The translations under genes and the position numbers were made by a program. Under the pieces are notes generated by a model. The model was given only the letters and a program-made list of their open reading frames with translations, made no database searches and was not told the DNA's origin. A stretch of 64,000 bases of DNA from Bradyrhizobium agreste. GTDB taxonomy: Bacteria > Pseudomonadota > Alphaproteobacteria > Rhizobiales > Xanthobacteraceae. Of the stretch, positions 8,731-16,694 are shown piece after piece. The stretch is from NCBI RefSeq assembly GCF_016031625.1, contig NZ_JACCHP010000021.1, forward strand, positions 62,001 through 126,000. The letters are read 5' to 3'. The stretch's first letter is position 1; every line of letters starts with the position of its first letter.

Positions 8731-9432
8731 TTAATGGTTCTCCATGGGTGTGGCGTTCTTGCCGCGCAGCACGATGTCAAAGCGGTAGCACAGCGCCCAT
8801 TCGGGCTGGGTATTCTCTAGGTCGAACGACGACACCATCCGCGCCCGCGCCTTCTCGTCGGGCACAGAGTTGAAGATTGGGTCGAACGGGAACAAGGGAT
8901 CGTTCGGAAAATACATCTGCGTCACGAGGCGGGTGACGAAGGAATAGCCGAACACCGAGAGATGGATGTGCGCAGGCCGCCAGGCATTGTGGTGATTGCC
9001 CCAGGGATAGGCGCCGGGCTTGATGGTGACGAAGCGATAATAGCCGGACGCATCGCTCACGGTGCGGCCCGCGCCGGTGAAATTCGGATCGAGCGGCGCC
9101 GGATGCTGATCGCGGACGTGGACATAACGGCCGCAGGAATTGGCCTGCCAGATCTCGACGAGCGAGTTCGGCACGCCGCGGCCGTCCTCGTCGCGCACAT
9201 GGCCGTGCACGATGATGCGCTCGCCGATCGGCTCGCCACTGTGTTGGGTGGTCAGATCGTTGTCGCCCTCGCGCACGGTCTCGTGGCCGTAGACCGGCCC
9301 GGTCAGTTCCGACAGCGTATGGGGCATCGGGATCAAGGGCTTGTTCGGCGCGCGCTTGATCGAGCTCTTGTAGTCGGGCGACAGCGGCAGCGGATGCGCC
9401 GCGTTGCTGCCGGTCGGATAGATGAATGTCAT
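8731..9432 (-). CDS. pcaH: Protocatechuate 3,4-dioxygenase beta subunit
   Basis: Catalytic, iron-carrying subunit partnered with PcaG, 233 aa. The iron-binding half holds 'NSCGRYVHVRDQHPAP', 'TIKPGAYPWGN' and 'WRPAHIHLSVFG', supplying the two tyrosines and two histidines (HxH) of the Fe(III) site. The ATG at 9432 gives the usual beta-chain N-terminus; a longer frame upstream looks non-coding. pcaH and pcaG form a two-gene unit with its own AT-rich upstream region. Genes for the next steps (pcaB, pcaC, pcaD) are not in the window. Confidence 0.95.
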   Translation of the reverse strand: MTFIYPTGSNAAHPLPLSPDYKSSIKRAPNKPLIPMPHTLSELTGPVYGHETVREGDNDLTTQHSGEPIGERIIVHGHVRDEDGRGVPNSLVEIWQANSCGRYVHVRDQHPAPLDPNFTGAGRTVSDASGYYRFVTIKPGAYPWGNHHNAWRPAHIHLSVFGYSFVTRLVTQMYFPNDPLFPFDPIFNSVPDEKARARMVSSFDLENTQPEWALCYRFDIVLRGKNATPMENH

Positions 9433-9488
9433 TGGCGAACTCCTCCCCGGCCATTTTCGCTCCGGCCGGTCAACGCTTTCACCAATCA

Positions 9489-9501
9489 TTATAGGATATA
9501 A
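9489..9501. promoter_or_regulatory. AT-rich dyad upstream of pcaHG
   Basis: TTATA-GGA-TATAA, an inverted repeat with a 3-bp spacer, lies 57-69 bp before the pcaH ATG in a GC-rich setting. It could be a regulator half-site pair or part of the promoter itself. The ATAACC-N4-GGTTAA motif described for the PcaQ activator in related rhizobia is not seen. Confidence 0.3.
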
Positions 9502-9556
9502 CTAATTTGGGAAAGCCGGTTTAGCGGCGTTCCCCGCGCATGGCAGCCGGCCGCTC

Positions 9557-10450
9557 CTACCTGATCGGCGCCCGCGGAAGCACGGCCTCTCCGACCTCGA
9601 GCCGGTAGGTATGGTCGAGCGAATACCAAGGCATGGAGGCGTCCTTCGCCGTCGGATGCGGCGTATCGTGGCGCACGAATTTGCCGATCAGCGCCCGTGT
9701 CACACCGAATTGCACGTCGCTGTCGATATGGGGGTCGCTCGGATCATACACCTGCGAGATCAGCACCTTGAATCCTGGCTTGAAGATCAGGGCGTGCAGA
9801 TGCGCGGGACGGTAGGGGTGGCGGCCCTGCGCCGCGAGCAGGCGGCCGACGACACCATCGGTCGGAATGGGATAGCCGACCATCATCACCGAGCGGAACG
9901 CGAAGCGCCCGTCTGAATCGGTCGTGAACTTGCCGCGCAGGTTCATGTCGGCCTGCTCGGGGTCCTGGTTCTCGTAGAGACCGACCGGCGAGGCGTGCCA
10001 GACATCGACTTCCGCCCCGGCGACCGGACGACCATCCTTGTCCACGACACGGGCGCTGACGAACAGCGGCGCGCCCGGTGTCTCCGAGCGCACGATCGAT
10101 CCGCCATTCTCGACCCGGGGCGAATTCAACCGCCAGAACGGCCCGAGTAACGATTGATCGGTCTCCGTATTGCCGTGATCGCCATTGTTGAGCAGGCACA
10201 CCAGTGAGGAGACGCCGAGCGACCCCGCCATCAGCACGACTTCGTTATGCGTGTCGGTGGTCAGCTTGCCGAGCTCGGCCACGATCGCCGTGGCGTCGCG
10301 GAACTCCTTCTCGGTCAGCCTGACATCGCGGACGAAGGCGTGCAAATGCTTGACCAGGGAGACCATGATCTCGCGCAGCCGCGGATCGGACGTCCGCTCC
10401 ATCACCGCCAGTGCCGCGGCCGTGACGTCCTGCTCGCGCTCGATGATCAT
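9557..10450 (-). CDS. Intradiol ring-cleavage dioxygenase, hydroxyquinol 1,2-dioxygenase type
   Basis: Non-heme Fe(III) dioxygenase of 297 aa. An N-terminal helical dimerisation domain (about 1-95, 'ALAVMERTSDPRLREIM') precedes the catalytic beta-sandwich with 'SLLGPFWRLNSPRVENGG', 'VDVWHASPVGLYENQDP' and the metal-binding 'YRPAHLHALIFKPG' (HxH plus tyrosines). This architecture is that of catechol/hydroxyquinol 1,2-dioxygenases, and the GPFWR-type motif favours hydroxyquinol (product maleylacetate) over catechol. It sits between pcaF and pcaH on the same strand, suggesting a linked aromatic funnel, but no maleylacetate reductase is nearby. Chlorocatechol or catechol specificity cannot be excluded. 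Confidence 0.8.
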   Translation of the reverse strand: MIIEREQDVTAAALAVMERTSDPRLREIMVSLVKHLHAFVRDVRLTEKEFRDATAIVAELGKLTTDTHNEVVLMAGSLGVSSLVCLLNNGDHGNTETDQSLLGPFWRLNSPRVENGGSIVRSETPGAPLFVSARVVDKDGRPVAGAEVDVWHASPVGLYENQDPEQADMNLRGKFTTDSDGRFAFRSVMMVGYPIPTDGVVGRLLAAQGRHPYRPAHLHALIFKPGFKVLISQVYDPSDPHIDSDVQFGVTRALIGKFVRHDTPHPTAKDASMPWYSLDHTYRLEVGEAVLPRAPIR

Positions 10451-10523
10451 GGGACGGTCCTCTCACCTTGCGTCATGGCCGGGCTAGCACCCGGCTCCGG
10501 GATGATGGACGCGCAGCGTCCCG

Positions 10524-11732
<1,209 letters not shown>

Positions 11733-11835
11733 CGTTGTTCTCCCTGAATGCCGCGGTTCGGCCAAATTCTTCAATGTCGGCGGAGTTTTAGGAGGGCGCC
11801 CGCGGCAGGTCAATTGACGGTTTCGCGGGGCAGAC

Positions 11836-11943
11836 GTCATTCCGGGGCGCGCCATTTGGCGCGAACCCGGAATCCATTTGTCAGCGTGACGTGCGGCCCG
11901 ATGGATTCCGGGTCTGCGCCTGCCGGCGCATCCCGGAATGACG
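11836..11943. repeat. Palindromic intergenic repeat, CGTCATTCCGGG family
   Basis: Ends CGTCATTCCGGG and CCCGGAATGACG are perfect inverse complements; the inner arms (GGATTCCGGGT against ACCCGGAATCC) also pair. It occupies most of the 322-bp divergent gap between pcaF (start 11732) and mutS (start 12055). Apart from this element I see no operator in the gap. Other members are at 14801, 19489 and 28309, with a fragment at 32114. Confidence 0.85.
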
Positions 11944-12054
11944 ACCGAGAATGTGGCAGCACCTCGCGCCCTCACGCGGACAACGTGGAAAACCTCCCCT
12001 CCCCGGCCAAAGCAAATAGGAGCAGGTGCCGAAATTTTGTAGGTTGCGCCGCCC

Positions 12055-14793
12055 ATGACGATGCAACAGCCGATACAAGTTCCGCCCGCCGACGAAGCGC
12101 CCGCGCCGCAGGCCGAGGCTGCCGCGCGCGTCACGCCGATGATGGAGCAGTATCTGGAGATCAAGGCCGCGCATCAGGGCTTGCTGCTGTTCTACCGGAT
12201 GGGCGACTTCTACGAATTGTTCTTCGAGGACGCCGAGATCGCTTCAAAGACGCTCGGCATCGTCCTGACCAAGCGCGGCAAGCACCAGGGCGCGGATATC
12301 CCGATGTGCGGCGTGCCGGTCGAGCGCGCCGAGGATTATCTGCATCGTCTCATCAGCGCCGGGCACCGGGTCGCGGTGTGCGAGCAGACCGAGGATCCCG
12401 CGGCGGCGAAAGCGCGCGGCAACAAGAGCGTGGTGCGCCGCGGCGTGGTGCGGCTGGTGACGCCGGGCACCCTGACCGAGGACACGCTGCTGGATGCGCG
12501 TGCCAACAATTACCTGCTGGCGATCGCGCGCGCCCGCTCCAGCGCCGGCGGCGACCGCTTCGGCCTTGCCTGGATCGACATCTCGACCGCCGAATTCATG
12601 GTCACCGAGGTCTCGGGCGGCGAGCTCGCCGCGACGCTGGCGCGCATCAACCCGAACGAGGCGATCGTCACCGACGCGCTCTTTGGCGACAACGAGCTCG
12701 GCCAGATCCTGCGCGAGCTGCCGGCGGTGACGCCGCTGACCCGCGACGTCTTCGACGGCGCCACCGCCGAGAAGCGCCTGTGCGACTACTTTGCCGTCGC
12801 GACCATGGACGGGCTCGCGCAGCTGACGCGCCTGGAAGCCACCGCCGCGGCCGCCGCCGTCACCTATGTCGACCGCACCCAGGTCGGCAAGCATCCGCCG
12901 CTGTCGCCGCCGGCGCGCGAGGCCTCGGGCGCGACCATGGCGATCGACCCGGCGACGCGCGCCAATCTCGAGCTGACGCGGACGCTCGCCGGCGAACGCC
13001 GCGGCTCGCTGCTCGACGCCATTGACCGCACCGTGACCTCGGCAGGCTCCCGCCTGCTGGCGCAGCGTCTGGCGGCGCCGCTGACCGATGCGCCGGCGAT
13101 CGGCAGGCGCTTGGACGCAGTCAGCGCCTTCGTGGCCGATTCCGCCGCACGCGAGGACATCCGCAGCATCCTGCGCGGCGCGCCCGACATGTCGCGCGCT
13201 CTGGCTCGGCTCTCGGTCGGCCGGGGCGGACCACGCGACCTCGCCGGCATCCGCGACGGCATCATCGCCGCCGACCAGGTGCTGACGCGGCTCTCCGAGC
13301 TGGATCAGCCGCCGCAGGAGATCGCGGCGGTGATGGCGGCGCTGCAGCGGCCGTCGCGCGAGCTTGCTGCCGAGTTCGCCAGCGCGCTCGACGAACAGCT
13401 GCCGCTGATCAAGCGCGACGGCGGCTTCGTCCGCCAGGGCTACGAGCCGGCACTGGACGAAGCGCGAAACCTGCGTGACGCCTCGCGCCTCGTGGTCGCC
13501 TCGATGCAGGCGCGCTACGCCGACGCGACCTCTGTGAAGGGCCTCAAGATCCGACACAACAACGTGCTCGGCTATTTCGTCGAGGTCACCGCCCAGCACG
13601 GCGACAAGCTGATGTCGCCACCGCTGAACGCGACCTTCATCCATCGCCAGACGCTGGCGGGACAGGTGCGCTTCACCACCTCCGAGCTCGGCGAGATCGA
13701 GGCCAAGATCGCCAATGCCGGCGATCGCGCGCTCGGCCTCGAGCTCGAGATCTTCGAGCGGCTCTGCGGCAAGGCGCTCGCGATCAGCGACGACCTGCGC
13801 GCCGCGGCGCAGGGCTTTGCGCGGCTCGACGTCGCGACCTCGCTGGCCAAGCTCGCGGTCGACGAGAACTATGTGCGGCCCGAGGTCGACGGTTCGCTCA
13901 GCTTTGCCATCGAGGCCGGCCGCCATCCCGTGGTCGAGCAGGCGCTCAAGCGCAACGGCGAGCCGTTCATCGCCAATGCCTGCGACCTGTCCCCCGCGCC
14001 GGCGCAGAAGTCAGGTCAGCTCTGGCTGCTGACCGGTCCCAACATGGCCGGTAAATCGACCTTCCTGCGCCAGAACGCGCTGATCGCCTTGATGGCCCAG
14101 ATCGGCAGCTTCGTGCCGGCCACGCGCGCGCGCATCGGCATCGTCGACCGCCTGTTCTCGCGCGTCGGCGCAGCCGACGATCTCGCCCGCGGCCGCTCCA
14201 CCTTCATGGTGGAAATGGTCGAGACCGCGGCGATCCTGAACCAGGCCGGCGAGCGCTCGCTCGTCATTCTCGACGAGATCGGCCGCGGCACCGCGACCTT
14301 CGATGGCCTCTCCATTGCATGGGCCGCGATCGAACATCTGCACGAGAGCAACCGCTGCCGCACCTTGTTCGCGACGCATTATCACGAGCTGACCGCGCTC
14401 GCGGCAAAACTGCCGCGCATGTTCAACGCCACGGTGCGGGTGAAGGAATGGCAGGGCAACGTCGTGTTCCTGCACGAGGTGCTGCCGGGCTCGGCCGACC
14501 GCTCCTACGGCATCCAGGTGGCGAAACTCGCGGGCCTGCCGCCGGCGGTGATCACGCGCGCCAAATCGGTGCTGTCGAAGCTGGAGGCGCAGGACCGCGG
14601 CCAGACCGCGCGAGCGCTCGTCGACGATCTGCCGCTGTTCGCGGTGCCCACGCGCGCCGCCACTGAAGCCGCGCCGCCGAGCGAGGCCGAGCAGTTGATG
14701 GAAGCGGTGAAGGCGCTGCAACCCGACGAGATGTCGCCGCGCGAGGCGCTCGACGCGCTGTACGCGCTGAAGGCAAAGCTGCCGAAATCGTAG
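12055..14793 (+). CDS. mutS: DNA mismatch repair ATPase MutS
   Basis: Recognises mismatches and small loops and recruits MutL. The 912-aa protein contains the mismatch-wedge motif 'GDFYELFFEDA' (Phe-x-Glu, about residues 50-60), connector and lever domains, the clamp 'TLAGQVRFTTSELGEIE', and the C-terminal ABC-type ATPase with Walker A 'TGPNMAGKST' (about 658-667), signature 'STFMVEMVETA' and Walker B 'LVILDEIGRGTATFDG'. Length is at the upper end of the family because of a proline/alanine-rich N-terminus. The ATG at 12055 lacks a strong ribosome site; ATG 12061 is possible. Single-gene unit bounded by repeats on both sides. Confidence 0.97.
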   Translation: MTMQQPIQVPPADEAPAPQAEAAARVTPMMEQYLEIKAAHQGLLLFYRMGDFYELFFEDAEIASKTLGIVLTKRGKHQGADIPMCGVPVERAEDYLHRLISAGHRVAVCEQTEDPAAAKARGNKSVVRRGVVRLVTPGTLTEDTLLDARANNYLLAIARARSSAGGDRFGLAWIDISTAEFMVTEVSGGELAATLARINPNEAIVTDALFGDNELGQILRELPAVTPLTRDVFDGATAEKRLCDYFAVATMDGLAQLTRLEATAAAAAVTYVDRTQVGKHPPLSPPAREASGATMAIDPATRANLELTRTLAGERRGSLLDAIDRTVTSAGSRLLAQRLAAPLTDAPAIGRRLDAVSAFVADSAAREDIRSILRGAPDMSRALARLSVGRGGPRDLAGIRDGIIAADQVLTRLSELDQPPQEIAAVMAALQRPSRELAAEFASALDEQLPLIKRDGGFVRQGYEPALDEARNLRDASRLVVASMQARYADATSVKGLKIRHNNVLGYFVEVTAQHGDKLMSPPLNATFIHRQTLAGQVRFTTSELGEIEAKIANAGDRALGLELEIFERLCGKALAISDDLRAAAQGFARLDVATSLAKLAVDENYVRPEVDGSLSFAIEAGRHPVVEQALKRNGEPFIANACDLSPAPAQKSGQLWLLTGPNMAGKSTFLRQNALIALMAQIGSFVPATRARIGIVDRLFSRVGAADDLARGRSTFMVEMVETAAILNQAGERSLVILDEIGRGTATFDGLSIAWAAIEHLHESNRCRTLFATHYHELTALAAKLPRMFNATVRVKEWQGNVVFLHEVLPGSADRSYGIQVAKLAGLPPAVITRAKSVLSKLEAQDRGQTARALVDDLPLFAVPTRAATEAAPPSEAEQLMEAVKALQPDEMSPREALDALYALKAKLPKS

Positions 14794-14800
14794 ATGAGAC

Positions 14801-14923
14801 CGTCATTCCGGGATGGTCCGAAGGACCAGACCTCAGGTGCGCAATTGCGCACCGGGGAATCTCGAGATTCTCAGGTGCGCAATTGCGCACCATAGTTCGA
14901 TGCTGCGCATCGCCCGGAATGAC
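14801..14923. repeat. CGTCATTCCGGG-family repeat with two nested TGCGCAATTGCGCA palindromes
   Basis: The outer ends (CGTCATTCCGGG at 14801, CCCGGAATGAC ending 14922) match the family at 11836. Inside it an 18-bp perfect palindrome, GGTGCGCAATTGCGCACC, occurs twice (14836-14853 and 14874-14891), separated by a GGGAATCTCGAGATTC stretch. It separates the converging mutS and membrane-protein genes and probably ends both transcripts. Confidence 0.85.
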
Positions 14924-14929
14924 TGCAAG

Positions 14930-15733
14930 CTACTTCGCCGGCACGACTTTCTTCCTCCGCCCCAGCCACCACAACGTCAGATTCCACACGATGCAGGTGG
15001 CAAGTCCCATGCTGAGGCCGATCGGGGAGCCAAGGTTTGCGGCGCCGAGATGCAGCACCGCAATCGCCATGCCAAACCCGAGCAGGCCCCAGGCGGAGTT
15101 GGCGAGCACGGCGGCGGTCGGCGGTCCACCGATGCGCGGATGCAGGATCACCATGATGCTGGAGAACACCACGGGAAAGAGCGCGATGATGCCGCTGATG
15201 CGCGGGCCGACCCAGCTCGATGTCGAAACCACGATGGCGACGAGGGTCGCAACCAGCGCCGCGCGCATCGGCACATCGTACCAGCGGCGCGACACCAGCG
15301 GCATCTTCACATGGCGATAGCGCGCGAGCAGTGGAATGCAGATGCCGAATGCGATCAGGTTGGCGGCAAGCCCCGCCGTGAGCGACCAGTCGAACTGGCG
15401 GATGATCGAGGCCATCCCGATCCATACCGCGAAAGCGCTTCCGCAACTCACCACGAGAGTGTGCCGCTGCGACAGCACAACGTAGGTGAGGCACATGAAG
15501 ATCGTCGCCGCATTGACCGGCAGGCTGGCGAGCGCGCCCTGCGCGATGAACGTGGCGTCATGATCGATCGCAAGAAAGACGTAGGACGGCCCGGCCGAGA
15601 CCGGCAGGGTCGCGATCAGCGCGCCGATCACCGGTCCGGAGCGTTCGGTGATGATCGACGCCGTCACCACGAACGCCGCCGCGATCGCCATGCGCAGGAG
15701 CAGGAAGAGGAGGAAGAGGAGGTCGAGGGACAT
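14930..15733 (-). CDS. Polytopic membrane protein of unknown function
   Basis: A 267-aa protein that is almost wholly hydrophobic, with about eight predicted membrane segments and short loops, ending in a basic tail ('LGRRKKVVPAK'). The opening 'MSLDLLFLLFLLLRMAIAAA' is an unusually leucine-rich first helix, followed by 'GPVIGALIATLPVSAGPSYVF', a segment recalling small inner-membrane transporters. I do not recognise a family with certainty. It is transcribed alone between two repeat elements, converging on mutS, and has no partner that hints at function. Confidence 0.7.
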   Translation of the reverse strand: MSLDLLFLLFLLLRMAIAAAFVVTASIITERSGPVIGALIATLPVSAGPSYVFLAIDHDATFIAQGALASLPVNAATIFMCLTYVVLSQRHTLVVSCGSAFAVWIGMASIIRQFDWSLTAGLAANLIAFGICIPLLARYRHVKMPLVSRRWYDVPMRAALVATLVAIVVSTSSWVGPRISGIIALFPVVFSSIMVILHPRIGGPPTAAVLANSAWGLLGFGMAIAVLHLGAANLGSPIGLSMGLATCIVWNLTLWWLGRRKKVVPAK

Positions 15734-15741
15734 TTTTTCTT

Positions 15742-15936
15742 CTTACCCTCCCCTGGAGGGCCCTGGAGGGGGAGGGTCGGCTCATATTGAGCGCAGCGAA
15801 ATATGAAACGGGGTGGGTGACAGTCTCTCGACGGATACGGCGCCCGAGTGGAGAGATCACCCCACCCCGCTCGCGCTGCGCGCGATTGACCACGGGCGAG
15901 CTACGCTCGTCCCGGAGCCCTCCAGGGGAGGGTAAG
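15742..15936. repeat. Repeat with 19-bp perfect terminal inverted repeats (CTTACCCTCCCC type)
   Basis: CTTACCCTCCCCTGGAGGG at 15742-15760 is exactly inverted at 15918-15936; inside, 'GGGTGGGTGACAG' and 'GGAGAGATCACCCCACCCCG' pair imperfectly. The element is about 195 bp, lies just upstream of the membrane-protein start and just past the OsmC stop, and carries no open frame of its own. It looks like a miniature mobile element or mosaic repeat. The CCCTGGAGGG unit is duplicated at its left end. Confidence 0.8.
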
Positions 15937-15940
15937 AGAG

Positions 15941-16450
15941 TCACATCCGCTGCATCGACACCGAAACCTTCGGGCCGTTCTTGATGGTCTGGTAGACCAC
16001 GCAATATCGCTCGGTGAGCTTGAGCAGCAGATCGAGCTTGTCCTGCGGCGCTGACGTGTCGACCTCGAAGCGCAGGCGAATTTCGGCAAAACCCACTGGG
16101 GCCTCCTTGTCGATGCCGAGCGTGCCGCGGAAATCGAGATCGCCCTCGGCATAGACGTTGCCGGTCTTCAAGGGCACCTCGATCGCGGTCGCGACCGATT
16201 TCAGCGTGACGCCGGCACAGGCGACCAGGGCTTCGAGCAGCATGTCGCCGGAGCAGAGCTCGAGGCCGGAGCCGCCGGTGGCAGGGTGGAGGCCGGCCGT
16301 TGCGATGGCGCGGCCGGTCTCGACCTTGCAGGCGATACCGTCGCTGTCGGTGGAGCCCTTGGCCTTCAGCGTGATCAGCGCAGCCTTGGGATCGGTCTTG
16401 TAGCGCTCCTTGATCGGGGCCTGCATCTGGCGCAGCTCTGCGGCGTCCAT
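15941..16450 (-). CDS. OsmC/Ohr-family protein
   Basis: Cytoplasmic 169-aa protein of the OsmC superfamily of thiol-dependent peroxidase-like proteins. Two cysteines are placed as in the family: one in 'GGSGLELCSGDMLLEALVACAG' (positions about 60-80) and the second in that same helix. The C-terminal 'LLLKLTERYCVVYQTIKNGP' matches the last beta-strand and helix. The ATG at 16450 has GGGAGAGAA upstream; a longer frame to 16573 would add a poor N-terminus. Whether it reduces organic peroxides or has another role is unknown; members of this subgroup are often single genes, as here. Confidence 0.85.
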   Translation of the reverse strand: MDAAELRQMQAPIKERYKTDPKAALITLKAKGSTDSDGIACKVETGRAIATAGLHPATGGSGLELCSGDMLLEALVACAGVTLKSVATAIEVPLKTGNVYAEGDLDFRGTLGIDKEAPVGFAEIRLRFEVDTSAPQDKLDLLLKLTERYCVVYQTIKNGPKVSVSMQRM

Positions 16451-16658
16451 CTTGTTCTCTCCCGGGGGATATCGACGAGCGGTATAGAGGGCTATTGGTT
16501 TGGTGTCAGCCCATGATTGGTGGAGGCAGTCATGAGCAGCCGGGATCCAAGAGAAAAATCTGAGCACATTCATGACGTTACCCGGGCCGCCGATACGGGG
16601 GTCGGGGCCGATTCATCTGCGTGGCGAAACTCGCCGGTCGTCCCGTTGCGAATGTCTC

Positions 16659-16675
16659 GTGACAGCGCCTGTCAC
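16659..16675. promoter_or_regulatory. Small dyad just upstream of glnD
   Basis: GTGACAG (16659-16665) and CTGTCAC (16669-16675) are exact inverse complements with a 3-bp spacer, 20 bp before the glnD ATG. In RNA it would form a 7-bp hairpin next to the ribosome site; in DNA it could be a repressor site. It does not match the NtrC consensus. Confidence 0.3.
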
Positions 16676-16694
16676 CTCTTATATCCGGTGAGAC

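Noticed and set aside
9481..9510. PcaQ binding site before pcaHG
   Set aside because: The ATAACC-N4-GGTTAA pattern is absent; only a shorter TTATA-N3-TATAA dyad is present and it is listed separately.
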